DNA of 64,000 nt from Inquilinus sp. Marseille-Q2685 (GCF_916619195.1 NZ_CAKAKL010000012.1:62001-126000), one strand, 5' to 3'; shown: positions 43,010 through 51,699, numbered from the stretch's first letter. Numbers and translations are program-made. Notes: generated from the letters alone by a model not told the origin.

Positions 43010-44250
43010 CTATCCGCCCGCTGGACGTCCCGGCCGCCCGCGCCTATCTCGCCGCCCATCCGGACCTCGCGGCGGTCCTCGGCGGCGACCCGGAGAACTG
43101 GGACATCCGCGAGGCCAGCGACGGGTTCCTCAACGTCGTCTTCCTGGTGCGCGGTCCGGCCGGGGGCCTGTGCCTGAAGCAGGCCCTGCCCTGGGTGCGC
43201 CATGCCGGCGAGAGCTGGCCGCTGCCGGACAACCGGGCCTTCTTCGAGCAGTCCTACCTCGCCATCGTCGGCCCGCTGGCTGAAGGCGCGCTGCCGAAGC
43301 TGTATCACTACGATCCCGGCCGGCAGATCCTGGCGATGGAGCTGCTGACGCCGCACGAGACGCTGCGCTACGCCCTGATCGAGGGCAGGCGCTTCCCCCG
43401 CGTCTCGGCCGATATCGGCGCCTTCGTCGCCCGCGCCTGCTACCGCACCTCGCCCTTCCATCAGCCGCTGGAGCGGGTGCGGGAGTGGCAGGCCCGCTTC
43501 GCCGCCGGGGTGGAGCTGCAGCGCATCACGCTCGACCTGATCTTCCAGGACGCCTACCGCGACAACCCGCGCAGCTCCTGGACCAGCCCGCAGTTGGACG
43601 ACCTCGCCTACGGCTTTCGCGAGGACGTGCCTCTCAAGCGCGCCGCCGGCCGCCTGGCCTGGCGCTTCCTGACCGTGGGCCAGGCGCTGATCCATTCCGA
43701 CCTGCACACCGCGGCGATCATGGTGACCGAGACGGACACCAAGGTGATCGACCCGGAATTCGCCCTCTACGGCCCGATCGGCTTCGACCTCGGCGCCTAT
43801 CTCGCCAACATCCTGATCAGCCATCTGACGCAGCCGGGCCATGCCGGGCCGGGCGACGACCGCGCCGCCATGGCCGAATGGCTGCTGGAACAGCCGGCGC
43901 TGCTGTGGGACAGCTTCAGCCGCACCTTCCGCCGGCTGTGGGAGACCGGAGGCGGCGGCGACGCCTGGCACGACGACCTGTTCCCCAAGCCCGCTTCGGC
44001 CGCCCTGCTGCGGCCGGACTACGAGGCGCTGGAGGCAGAGATCTTCGCCGACATGGTGGGATTCGCCGCGCTGAAGATGATCCGCCGGGTGTTCAGCTAC
44101 GCCCATGTTGCCGACTTCCTGCGGATCGCCGACCCGGACCGCCGGGCCGCCTGCGAGCGCCGCACCGTGCTGCTGGCCCGGCGCATGCTGACGGAGCCCG
44201 AGCGCTTCCGGACGACAGCCGATATCGTGGCGGCGACTCGCGCGGCCTGA
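43006..44250 (+). CDS. mtnK: 5-methylthioribose kinase
   Basis: 414 residues from a GTG overlapping the permease stop. The kinase core shows SDGFLNVVFLVRGPAGGLCLKQALPWVRH (ATP loop and Lys), the catalytic HSDLHTAAIMV with Asp and DPEFALYGPIGFDLGAYLANIL (metal Asp), and many MTR-kinase-specific segments (ESWPLPDNRAFFE, LLTPHETLRYALIEG). It phosphorylates methylthioribose to the 1-phosphate in the cytoplasm. It is directly coupled to the importer, strong support for a thiosugar substrate. The following isomerase MtnA is not here. Confidence 0.95.
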   Translation: MTIRPLDVPAARAYLAAHPDLAAVLGGDPENWDIREASDGFLNVVFLVRGPAGGLCLKQALPWVRHAGESWPLPDNRAFFEQSYLAIVGPLAEGALPKLYHYDPGRQILAMELLTPHETLRYALIEGRRFPRVSADIGAFVARACYRTSPFHQPLERVREWQARFAAGVELQRITLDLIFQDAYRDNPRSSWTSPQLDDLAYGFREDVPLKRAAGRLAWRFLTVGQALIHSDLHTAAIMVTETDTKVIDPEFALYGPIGFDLGAYLANILISHLTQPGHAGPGDDRAAMAEWLLEQPALLWDSFSRTFRRLWETGGGGDAWHDDLFPKPASAALLRPDYEALEAEIFADMVGFAALKMIRRVFSYAHVADFLRIADPDRRAACERRTVLLARRMLTEPERFRTTADIVAATRAA

Positions 44251-44259
44251 GAGACCGAG

Positions 44260-44967
44260 ATGACCCTGACCTTCCAGACCCACCCGATCGACCTGATCCT
44301 GCTCGACATCGAGGGGACGATCAGCTCGCAGCGCTATGTGCTGGACGTGCTGTACCCCTTCGCGCGGGAGCGCATTCCGGTCTTCGTCGCCAAGCACCCG
44401 GACCATCCGGTGGTGCAGCGCGCGCTGAAGGAGACGGCAGAGCGGACCGGGCCCGGCCAGGACCCGGTCGCCGCGCTGATCGACTGGCAGGACGCCGACC
44501 AGAAGGTGCCGCCGCTGAAGATGCTGCAGGGGCTGGTCTGGGAGGAGGGCTACAAGGAAGGCGCCTTCAAGGGCCATATCTACGACGACGCCCATGCGGC
44601 GCTGGAGGGCTGGTACAAGGCCGGCGTGCCGATGCACATCTTCTCCTCCGGCTCGGTCAAGGCGCAGGTCGAGTTCTTCCAGAACTCCAACCGCGGCGAC
44701 CTGCGGCCCTATTTCGGCCGGCATTACGACACCGATATCGGCGCCAAGGTGGAACCCGACTCCTACCGGAAGATCGCGGCCGATCTGGGGGCCGCGCCCG
44801 AGCGCATCCTGTTCCTGACCGACAATCCGCGCGAAGTCGCGGCGGCGCGCCAGGCCGGCGTGCATGTGGTCCAGGTCATCCGCGACGAGTCGGTAAAGCC
44901 GGACGAGGCGGGCGCGCCGATCGTGGCGGAGTTCGACCAGCTGCGCGAGCTGGTGGCGTTCGGCTGA
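44260..44967 (+). CDS. mtnC: Enolase-phosphatase E1 (2,3-diketomethylthiopentyl-1-phosphate enolase/phosphatase)
   Basis: 235 residues, HAD fold. LLDIEGTISSQRYVLDVLYPFARERI holds the nucleophile Asp16 and the DIEGT signature, IFSSGSVKAQ is motif II and LFLTDNPREVAAARQAG motif IV. It enolises and dephosphorylates the diketo product to acireductone, the substrate of MtnD. Ends the salvage cluster, 9 nt behind mtnK, and converges on alkB. Confidence 0.95.
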   Translation: MTLTFQTHPIDLILLDIEGTISSQRYVLDVLYPFARERIPVFVAKHPDHPVVQRALKETAERTGPGQDPVAALIDWQDADQKVPPLKMLQGLVWEEGYKEGAFKGHIYDDAHAALEGWYKAGVPMHIFSSGSVKAQVEFFQNSNRGDLRPYFGRHYDTDIGAKVEPDSYRKIAADLGAAPERILFLTDNPREVAAARQAGVHVVQVIRDESVKPDEAGAPIVAEFDQLRELVAFG

Positions 44968-44973
44968 GGGGCG

Positions 44974-45603
44974 TCAGCGCCGCCGGCCCGACAGGCTGCG
45001 GAAGGTGACCGACCAGCGCGTCGCCGCCATCTCCGGGATGCTGTGCTCCCATTCGTGCCGCGCCTCCCCGGACAGGTGGTAGGCGGAGCGCGGCGGCAGC
45101 GGCAGGGAGATGCGGTCGAAGCCTCCCTCCGGCCTTCGGCGCCGGAAGCGCATCGTCGCCGTGGCGCCGAGTGACACGCCGACCACGTGCTCGAACACCG
45201 GCCGGTCCCGGTGCCAGCCGATGCCGGCGCCGGGGTCGTAGCGGATCAGCAACGCCTGGGCGAGCTCCGCCGCGTCGAGCCCGGCAAAGCGGGCCGCCTT
45301 CCCCCGCAGCGGCAGCAGCCAGCCCGGGATCGGCTCTGCCGGCCGGAAGCTGCCGTCGTCGAAATCGTAGCGCCAGCCGAAGGTGGCGGTCAGGCGCCGG
45401 CCTTCCCAGCCCTGATAGCGGAAGGGCGACAGCCCCGCCGCGTCGATCGCCGCGGTCAGCCGCCGCTCCTCCTCCGGCGTGACGATGTCCTCGACGGTGG
45501 CCAGGCCGGCGAGCGGCGGCGGGCCGAACAGGTCGGGCTGCAGGGCAGGTCTCCGTCGTTGCTCCCGGTCATCCGATATGGGGGCCCGCGGGCTCCGCGT
45601 CAT
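44974..45603 (-). CDS. alkB: AlkB-like alkylated DNA/RNA repair dioxygenase
   Basis: 209 residues, the 2OG-Fe(II) oxygenase fold. WHRDRPVFEHVVGVSLG carries His131 and Asp133, HEWEHSIP has the third ligand His187, and RWSVTFR holds the two Arg (196, 202) binding 2-oxoglutarate. QPDLFGPPPL in the N-terminus and RYQGWEGRRLTATFGWRYDF suit AlkB-type proteins. It oxidatively demethylates alkylated bases. Its start overlaps the stop of a Crp-like regulator, giving a two-gene operon divergent from kaiBC. Confidence 0.9.
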   Translation of the reverse strand: MTRSPRAPISDDREQRRRPALQPDLFGPPPLAGLATVEDIVTPEEERRLTAAIDAAGLSPFRYQGWEGRRLTATFGWRYDFDDGSFRPAEPIPGWLLPLRGKAARFAGLDAAELAQALLIRYDPGAGIGWHRDRPVFEHVVGVSLGATATMRFRRRRPEGGFDRISLPLPPRSAYHLSGEARHEWEHSIPEMAATRWSVTFRSLSGRRR

Positions 45604-46352
45604 TTCCCGAAGGCGAATTCGGACGGGTAGACACCCTGCAGCACGTCGTCGAAGTGGCTGCTGACGGCGGCGTTGCATTCGCAGGCGAGGGCGCGCAGCC
45701 CGTCCACGTCGCGGACCCCGATGCGGCCCCGCCGCGTCTCGATCACGCCGCGCTCGCGCAGGTCGTGGATGATCCGGCTGAGATAGGTGCGGCCGACGCC
45801 GAGGGTGGCGGACAGCTGCTCCTGCGTCAGCGCCACATCGGGGGAACCGGTGCGCTCGATCGCGGCCAGCAACCATTTCGCCGTGCGCTGCTCGATCGAA
45901 TGGGCGGCGTTGCAGGCGACCGACTGGAACACCTGCGCCATCATGCAGTCGGCATAGCGCGCGAACAGGTGCCGCAGCGTCTGCGACCGGCTCTTCGCCT
46001 GCTCCAGATGATGCAGCTCGGCCGGGAAGAGGGCCCCTCCGAGCTGCCCCCCCGCCCGGGCAGGGGCCGGGAGGCGCCCCGGGCTGACGATCCCGCCGAT
46101 GGCCCCTTCCCGGCCGACCAGGGCCGTCTCGATGGCCCGGCCGTCCTGAAGCACGACCAGATAGGAGATCAGGCTCGATCCCCGTGGGAAATAGGCGCAG
46201 CGGACCGTATCGCCCGGATGGTGCAGGATCGTGCCGGTCGGCGCCGACCACTCCTCCAGCATCGGCCTCAGGATCTCCCAGTCTTCGGCCCTGAGGGCGC
46301 GCAGCAGGTTGTTGCCGATCTGGTCGGGCGCGTAGTGCGCTGTGTACCCCAT
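45600..46352 (-). CDS. Crp/Fnr-family transcriptional regulator
   Basis: 250 residues. The N-terminal cyclic-nucleotide-like jelly roll (LHHPGDTVRCAYFPRGSSLISYLVVLQDGRAIETALVGREGAIGG) matches the alphaproteobacterial subgroup with VGREGAIGG, without cysteines for an iron-sulfur cluster. C-terminal HTH reads LTQEQLSATLGVGRTYLSRIIHDLRERGVIETRRGRI. It starts the transcript that ends in alkB, and lies 273 bp from divergent kaiB, so it may regulate the kai genes. Signal unknown. Confidence 0.85.
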   Translation of the reverse strand: MGYTAHYAPDQIGNNLLRALRAEDWEILRPMLEEWSAPTGTILHHPGDTVRCAYFPRGSSLISYLVVLQDGRAIETALVGREGAIGGIVSPGRLPAPARAGGQLGGALFPAELHHLEQAKSRSQTLRHLFARYADCMMAQVFQSVACNAAHSIEQRTAKWLLAAIERTGSPDVALTQEQLSATLGVGRTYLSRIIHDLRERGVIETRRGRIGVRDVDGLRALACECNAAVSSHFDDVLQGVYPSEFAFGK

Positions 46353-46625
46353 CTTGCAATCCCGTTGCGTTGCGTTCCGCCCAATCAACGCCCCCAGAAC
46401 GGAAAAAGTGTCCACTACTGCACAGACGCGGGGGTGGATCGGGTCTAGAAAGGCGCATTCGGCGCTGGCCAGAGACCTGTTCGAGCACGAGCGGCGGCGC
46501 ATCGGCTCCCGGGGCGAGACTCGCGCGCTGCCTCGGGAGAATGGAATGCCGAATATCGGAGATTCCTTGGCGGGGCGCCCGGAGCACGCCAACACCGCTT
46601 GTTCGCCCGCAGCCAGGCGTGACCG
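46353..46625. promoter_or_regulatory. Divergent promoter region between the Crp-like gene and kaiB
   Basis: The 273-bp gap carries no convincing gene. Next to the Crp start it has a repeated gttgc element (cccgttgcgttgcgttccgc, about 46371-46390) and a less GC-rich piece (acggaaaaagtgtccactactg, about 46406). These are likely promoter sites for the regulator or for kaiB, but no box can be fixed. Confidence 0.35.
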
Positions 46626-46928
46626 ATGACACCACAGCCGCCGCCCGTCCTGGGACCGATCCCGCTTCTGCGGCTCTACGTGGCCGGGCAGACGCCCGGC
46701 GCCCGGCGCGCTCTGGAGGGACGGCAGCGCCTGATCGACGCCATGGGCGGGCAGGTCGAGATCGAGATCGTGGACATCCTGGCGGACGGCCCGGCCGCCG
46801 AGGCGGCGGGCATCCTGGCGACCCCGACCCTTTCGGACGAGTCCAGCCGCCCGCCGCGGCGCCTGATCGGCGACCTCGGCGACGTCGACCAGGTCCTCGA
46901 TTTCTTTGGCCTGAAGAGAAGGATCTAG
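46626..46928 (+). CDS. kaiB: KaiB-like circadian clock protein
   Basis: 100 residues, one thioredoxin-like KaiB domain: LLRLYVAGQTPGARRALEGRQRLIDAMGGQVEIEIVDILADGPAAEAAGILATPTLSD is the KaiB pattern, with RRLIGDLGDVDQVLDFFGL at the end. In Kai systems KaiB in its rare fold-switched state binds the CI ring of KaiC. KaiC follows after a 4-nt gap. No kaiA is found, as in non-cyanobacterial kaiBC loci of Rhodopseudomonas-type alphaproteobacteria. The substitutions after the GDL motif are typical of non-cyanobacterial KaiB. Confidence 0.92.
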   Translation: MTPQPPPVLGPIPLLRLYVAGQTPGARRALEGRQRLIDAMGGQVEIEIVDILADGPAAEAAGILATPTLSDESSRPPRRLIGDLGDVDQVLDFFGLKRRI

Positions 46929-46932
46929 CGTG

Positions 46933-48429
46933 ATGGTTTCGGAGGAGGAGACCGACCTCGACCCTGTGCTCGGTCGCGTGAGGACGGGCATCGAGGCGTT
47001 CGACGACCTGGTGATGGGCGGGCTGCCGCGTGGCCGGATGACGATCGTCGGCGGCACGCCCGGCAGCGGCAAGACCGTGTTCGCGACCCAGTTCCTGGCC
47101 CATGGCATCGCCGATCTCGGCGAGGCGGGGGTGTTCGTGACCTTCGAGGAATCGCCGACGGAGATCGCGGTGAACATGGCCAGCTTCGGCTGGGACATCG
47201 GCCGCTGGCGCGCTGCCGGCAAGCTGGCCTTCGTCGACGCCAGCCCGCGCGACCGCGACGAGGTGGTGCTGGGCGAGTTCGACCTGTCGGGCCTCCTGGC
47301 CCGCATCCTGCACGCGGTCGAGACGGTGGACGCCAAGCGCATCGTGCTCGACTCCCTGACCCAGCTGTTCGACCATTTCATCGCCGACCAGTCGGTGGTG
47401 CGGCGCGAGCTGCTGCGCATCGCGTCGGCGCTGAAGCAGCGGGGCCTGACGGTGCTGATGACCGCGGAGCGCAACAGCGAATACGGCGAGATCTCGCGCC
47501 ACCGGATCGAGGAGTTCGTGGCCGACAACGTCGTCATCCTGCGCAACTCCCTCGACCGCGAGCGCCGCCGGCGCACCATCGAGGTGCTGAAGATGCGCGG
47601 CAGCCGTCATGTCGAAGGCGAGGTGCCGATCACCCTGCTCGAGCAGAAGGGGATGGTCGCCGTTCCGCTGTCCTCGCTGCGGCTCGAGCAGGAATCGAGC
47701 ACCAAGCGCGTGACCAGCGGCAACGAGGAGCTGGACCGGATGTGCGGCGGCGGCTTCTTCCGCGACAGCGTGACCCTTGTCAGCGGCGCCACCGGCACCG
47801 GCAAGACCCTTCTGGTCACCAACTTCCTCGCCGGCGGCGTGGCGGCGGGGGAGCGCGCGCTCCTGGTCGGCTACGAGGAAAGCCGCGGCCAGCTGTTCCG
47901 CAACGCCCGCGGCTGGGGCGTCGATTTCGAGGCGATGGAGGCCAACGGCCGGCTGAAGATCGTCTGCCTCTATCCCGAGGCCCAGGGACTGCCGGACCAC
48001 CTGCTGATGATCCGCCAGCTGGTCGAGGAGTTCAAACCCGACCGGATCGCGGTCGACAGCCTCTCGGCGCTGGAGCGCATCGCCCCGGAGACCGGGTTCC
48101 GCGAATTCCTGATCAGCCTGACCTCCTTCATCAAGAAGCGCGAGATCGCCGGGCTGTGCACCGCCACCAACAAATCGCTGGTCGGTGGCCAGAGCGCCAG
48201 CGAGCAGCACATCTCGACCCTGACCGATTCGATCATCCTGCTCCGCTACATCCAGGAGGCCGACCTGATGAATCGCGGCCTGATGGTGCTGAAGATGCGC
48301 GGCAGCGAGCACGACAAGCACGTCCGCCGCTTCGCCATCGACGGCGCCGGCATGCATCTCGGGGAGCCGTTCGGCGGCGCGCCCGACGTCTTCGGCGACT
48401 CCTCGCTGGCGACACCCGTCCGCTCATGA
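46933..48429 (+). CDS. kaiC: KaiC-like circadian clock ATPase
   Basis: 498 residues from the ATG (a GTG directly before is also possible). Two RecA-like domains. CI: Walker A GGTPGSGKT (40-48) and catalytic FEES (Glu72-Glu73). CII: Walker A GATGTGKT (285-292), YEES (Glu315-Glu316). The phosphorylated pair of cyanobacterial KaiC (Ser431/Thr432) corresponds to Ser428/Thr429 in HISTLTDS, and both are kept. The upstream Thr426 of the cyanobacterial protein is Ser here. The C-terminus is short, with no long coiled coil or obvious KaiA-binding A-loop. It is coupled by ATGA to a histidine kinase. Confidence 0.95.
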   Translation: MVSEEETDLDPVLGRVRTGIEAFDDLVMGGLPRGRMTIVGGTPGSGKTVFATQFLAHGIADLGEAGVFVTFEESPTEIAVNMASFGWDIGRWRAAGKLAFVDASPRDRDEVVLGEFDLSGLLARILHAVETVDAKRIVLDSLTQLFDHFIADQSVVRRELLRIASALKQRGLTVLMTAERNSEYGEISRHRIEEFVADNVVILRNSLDRERRRRTIEVLKMRGSRHVEGEVPITLLEQKGMVAVPLSSLRLEQESSTKRVTSGNEELDRMCGGGFFRDSVTLVSGATGTGKTLLVTNFLAGGVAAGERALLVGYEESRGQLFRNARGWGVDFEAMEANGRLKIVCLYPEAQGLPDHLLMIRQLVEEFKPDRIAVDSLSALERIAPETGFREFLISLTSFIKKREIAGLCTATNKSLVGGQSASEQHISTLTDSIILLRYIQEADLMNRGLMVLKMRGSEHDKHVRRFAIDGAGMHLGEPFGGAPDVFGDSSLATPVRS

Positions 48430-49574
48430 CGGGCCCGTTCACCCCGGCCATGCGGGCGGCGGAGATCACCGACCTGCGGGACGACCGGCGGCTCGCCGGC
48501 CTCAGCGAGCCGAGCTTCCGGCTGCTGATCGAGAACACGGCCGACGGCGTGCTCGTCGTCGACCTCGCCGGCACCGTGCTCTACGCCAACCCGGCCGCGG
48601 CCGAGATCTTCGGGCATCCGCGCGACGGGCTGCTGCATGTGCCGCTGGGCCGGCCGGTGGCGTCGGGCGAGACCACGGAGATCACGGTCCACCGTCCCGG
48701 CCGCGGCCCGGCCGAGGTCCAGATGCGGGTGGTCGAGGTCACCTGGGACGGCGGCCCGGCGCTGCTGGCCAGCCTGCGCGACGTGTCGGCCCAGCGGGCG
48801 CGGGAGGAACGCCGCCGCCAGTCGCAGAAGCTCGAGGCCATCGGCCGGCTGACGGCCGGGATCGTCCATGATTTCAACAACCTGCTCACCGTCATCCAGG
48901 CCGGGCTGCGGCTCCTGGAGAAACAGATCGCGCGCGACCCGGCCGGCCCGCAGATCCAGGAGATCATCGAGGAGCTGTCGCGCCGGATCCAGAACGGCGG
49001 CGCGCTGACCCACCAGCTGCTGGCCTTCTCCCGCCGGCAGCCGCTGACGCCCGAGCCGGTCGACCTCAACCAGCGGATCGAGGCGTTGACCACCATCCTC
49101 GAACGGTCGCTCGGCAGCGGCATCGCCATCCGCCGCGGCCTCGTCCCGGCGCTGGGCCCGGTCCTGATCGACGTCAACCAGCTCGATGTCGCCATCCTCA
49201 ACCTCGCGGTGAACGCCCGGGACGCCATGGCCGGCCGCGGCACGCTGACGATCGAGACCAGCGACGCCCCCGAGGCGATCGAGGACGTGCCGGGGATCGC
49301 CGCCACCCATGTCCGGGTGACGGTCGGCGACACCGGCTGCGGCATGAGCCGGGAGGTCCTCGCCCACGTGTTCGAGCCGTTCTTCACGACCAAGGCCGAA
49401 GGCGAAGGCACCGGCCTCGGTCTCAGCCAGGTCCACGGCTTCGTCGCCCAGTCGGGCGGGCACATCCGCATCGACAGCGAGGTCGGCCGCGGCACGCGCG
49501 TGCACCTGTTCCTGCCCCGGGCCTCATCCTGGACCGGCGAGCCGGAAGATGATGCAAGGCAGCCGGCCGGCTGA
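48426..49574 (+). CDS. PAS-domain sensor histidine kinase coupled to kaiC
   Basis: 382 residues. N-terminal PAS (FRLLIENTADGVLVVDLAGTVLYANPAAAEIFG, about 31-63), then HisKA with the phosphorylated His148 in VHDFNNLLTVIQAGLRLL. HATPase_c follows: N-box LAVNARDAMA, G1 DTGCGM, G2 GTGLGLSQVHGF. No transmembrane segment is seen, so it is cytosolic. No receiver domain is fused and no response regulator is adjacent. HDFNN-type kinases commonly pair with orphan regulators. As SasA-like output of KaiC is known in cyanobacteria, this kinase is a candidate output or input partner here. That is inference. Confidence 0.92.
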   Translation: MTGPFTPAMRAAEITDLRDDRRLAGLSEPSFRLLIENTADGVLVVDLAGTVLYANPAAAEIFGHPRDGLLHVPLGRPVASGETTEITVHRPGRGPAEVQMRVVEVTWDGGPALLASLRDVSAQRAREERRRQSQKLEAIGRLTAGIVHDFNNLLTVIQAGLRLLEKQIARDPAGPQIQEIIEELSRRIQNGGALTHQLLAFSRRQPLTPEPVDLNQRIEALTTILERSLGSGIAIRRGLVPALGPVLIDVNQLDVAILNLAVNARDAMAGRGTLTIETSDAPEAIEDVPGIAATHVRVTVGDTGCGMSREVLAHVFEPFFTTKAEGEGTGLGLSQVHGFVAQSGGHIRIDSEVGRGTRVHLFLPRASSWTGEPEDDARQPAG

Positions 49575-49590
49575 CCGGCGGCCCGTTTCC

Positions 49591-50691
49591 TCAGACCCGC
49601 GCCACGTGCAGGTCGCGCGGCAGCGCGGACAGGATCTCCGGCCCGTCCTCGCGCAGGATCACGATCTCCTCGAGCCGGATCCCGAAGCGGCCCGGGAGGT
49701 AAATGCCGGGCTCGATCGAGAACACCATGCCCTCCTCCAGCACCGTCTCGGAGGTGGCGGTGATGTAGGGCGGCTCGTGGCCGTCGATGCCCATGCCGTG
49801 ACCGGTGCGGTGGACGAAGTATTCGCCGTAGCCGGCGTCGGCGATGACCTTCCGGGCGGCGGCGTCGACCTCCTTCGCCATCACGCCGGGCTTCGCCGCC
49901 TTCAACGCCGCCTGCACCGCCTTCTCGACGATGGTGTGGATCTGGCCATAGCCCTCCGGCGGGCGGCCGATCGCGACCATGCGGGTGATGTCGCTGGGAA
50001 AGCCGCCCTTGCGGCCGCCGATGTCGACGACCACGGCGTCGCCCTCTTCCAGCCGGCGCCCGCCGGTCTGGTGGTGCGGGAAGGCGCCGTTGCCGCCGCC
50101 GCCGACGATCCAGAAGGCCGGCGAGGCGCCTTCCGAGCTGAAGTGCGCCTTGATCACCGCCGCCAGCTCCAGCTCGGTCATGCCCGGCCTGGCCGCGGCG
50201 AAGGCCGCCTGCATGGCGCGGTCGGCGATGCCGGCATTCATCTTCAGTTTGGCGAATTCGGCCGCGTCCTTGCGCATGCGCAGCGCGCCGATGGTGCTGT
50301 CGGTGAAGCTGTGCCGCGCGCCCGGCAGCACCCCGAGCAGCAGCAGGGCGAAATCGGCCCGCATCGTCTCGTCCAGCACCACATGCGCCGCATTGGTCGC
50401 GCCCACATCGGCGAGGGCCGCCGCCAGCGCCGCGTCCGGCCCGTCGGCGTCGTCCCAGGTGTGGAAGGCGATCGCCGTCTCCTCGCGCGAGCCTTCGGCG
50501 TTCAGCACCGGCATCAGGAACGCCTCGCGCTCCGGCCCGATCAGCAGCAGGCAGGGCCGCTCATCGGCATGCGGGTGGAAGCCGGCCGCCCATTGCATGT
50601 GCGAGCCGGGCCCGAGCGCGACGAGGTCCACGCCCGCCTCCCGCATCTTTCCGCGCAGCGCCGCCAGCCGCTTCCCCGTATCGACCGCCAT
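49591..50691 (-). CDS. M24-family Xaa-Pro aminopeptidase-like peptidase
   Basis: 366 residues. An N-terminal creatinase-like domain (KRLAALRGKMREAGVDLVALGPGSHMQWAAGF) precedes the pita-bread metallopeptidase. Ligands appear in VVDIGGRKGGFPSDITRM (Asp-Asp), HRTGHGMGIDGHEPPYI (His), GMVFSIEPGIYLPG (Glu) and RLEEIVI (Glu). Cleaves X-Pro peptides or related dipeptides. Last gene of a ten-gene peptide-uptake operon running from 60640 leftward, 45 nt behind the isoaspartyl peptidase. Confidence 0.9.
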   Translation of the reverse strand: MAVDTGKRLAALRGKMREAGVDLVALGPGSHMQWAAGFHPHADERPCLLLIGPEREAFLMPVLNAEGSREETAIAFHTWDDADGPDAALAAALADVGATNAAHVVLDETMRADFALLLLGVLPGARHSFTDSTIGALRMRKDAAEFAKLKMNAGIADRAMQAAFAAARPGMTELELAAVIKAHFSSEGASPAFWIVGGGGNGAFPHHQTGGRRLEEGDAVVVDIGGRKGGFPSDITRMVAIGRPPEGYGQIHTIVEKAVQAALKAAKPGVMAKEVDAAARKVIADAGYGEYFVHRTGHGMGIDGHEPPYITATSETVLEEGMVFSIEPGIYLPGRFGIRLEEIVILREDGPEILSALPRDLHVARV

Positions 50692-50736
50692 CCTGTCCTC
50701 CCCGCTCGCGGCGACTCGCCGCCATCGACAGCTATC

Positions 50737-51699
50737 CTAGACCGCTTCCACCCGGAGGGCCTCGCGGTGGATCGCGGTGCGCAGGGCGCCGTCGGCCCCG
50801 ACCACGCCGCGATACATGCCCTCGCAGTTGAAGGGCAGCGCGACATGCCCCTGCGCATCGACCGCGATCAGCCCGCCGGAGCCGCCGACAGGGCCGAGAA
50901 GCGTCTGCACCACGTCCTCGGCCGCCTGCGCCAGCCCCTGCCCGGCCCAGCGCATGCGGGCGTCGATCTCGTGCCCCGCGGCGTAGCGGATGAAGAACTC
51001 GCCATGGCCGGTGGCGGAGACGGCGCAGGTGGCGTTGTCGGCCCAGGTGCCGGCACCGATCACCGGGCTGTCGCCGACCCGGCCCGGAGTCTTGCCGGTC
51101 ATGCCGCCGGTCGAGGTGGCGGCGGCGAGGTTGCCGGCGGCGTCGCAGGCCACGGCGCCGACCGTGCCATGCTTCCGCGCCGGGTCGCCGTCGTCCGGCA
51201 GGGCCTGGCGGCGACGCTCCAGTTCCTCCTGCAGCGCCTGCCAGCGCCGCTCGGTGCGGAACCAGGACGGGTCCATATGCTCCAGCCCGGCCTCGCGGCA
51301 GAAGCGGCGCGCCCCCTCGCCGGCCAGGAAGACGTGCTCGGTCCGCTCCATCACCGCGCGGGCGGCGAGGACCGGGTGGCGCGGGCCGCAGATGCCGGCG
51401 ATGGCGCCGGCGCGCCGGTCGCGCCCGTCCATCACCGCCGCATCCATCTCGTTCTCGCCGGCGCTGGTGAAGACGGCGCCGCGGCCGGCGTTGAACAGCG
51501 GGTCCTCCTCCAGCGCCATCACCGCGGCGGTGACGGCGTCGAGCGCCGAGCCGCCGGCCGCCAGGACGAGGTAGCCAGCGCGGAGCGCGGCGCGCAGCCC
51601 CTGGTGATAGGCCTCCTCCCGCTCCGGAGTCAGCGACTCGCGGCGGATGGTGCCGGCGCCGCCATGGATCGCCAGGACGGCGCGGGATGGGTCGGTCAT
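50737..51699 (-). CDS. iaaA: Isoaspartyl peptidase/L-asparaginase (Ntn hydrolase)
   Basis: 320 residues. LAIHGGAGTIRRESLTPEREEAY is the plant-type asparaginase start. The autoprocessing site is before Thr in KHGTVGAVACDAAGNLAAATSTGGMTGKTPGRVGDSP (nucleophile Thr, about residue 181). It cleaves isoaspartyl dipeptides and asparagine. In Escherichia coli the same enzyme gene stands directly before gsiABCD; here it is downstream, in the same operon. Such products arise from damaged or D/L-isomerised peptides. Confidence 0.92.
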   Translation of the reverse strand: MTDPSRAVLAIHGGAGTIRRESLTPEREEAYHQGLRAALRAGYLVLAAGGSALDAVTAAVMALEEDPLFNAGRGAVFTSAGENEMDAAVMDGRDRRAGAIAGICGPRHPVLAARAVMERTEHVFLAGEGARRFCREAGLEHMDPSWFRTERRWQALQEELERRRQALPDDGDPARKHGTVGAVACDAAGNLAAATSTGGMTGKTPGRVGDSPVIGAGTWADNATCAVSATGHGEFFIRYAAGHEIDARMRWAGQGLAQAAEDVVQTLLGPVGGSGGLIAVDAQGHVALPFNCEGMYRGVVGADGALRTAIHREALRVEAV

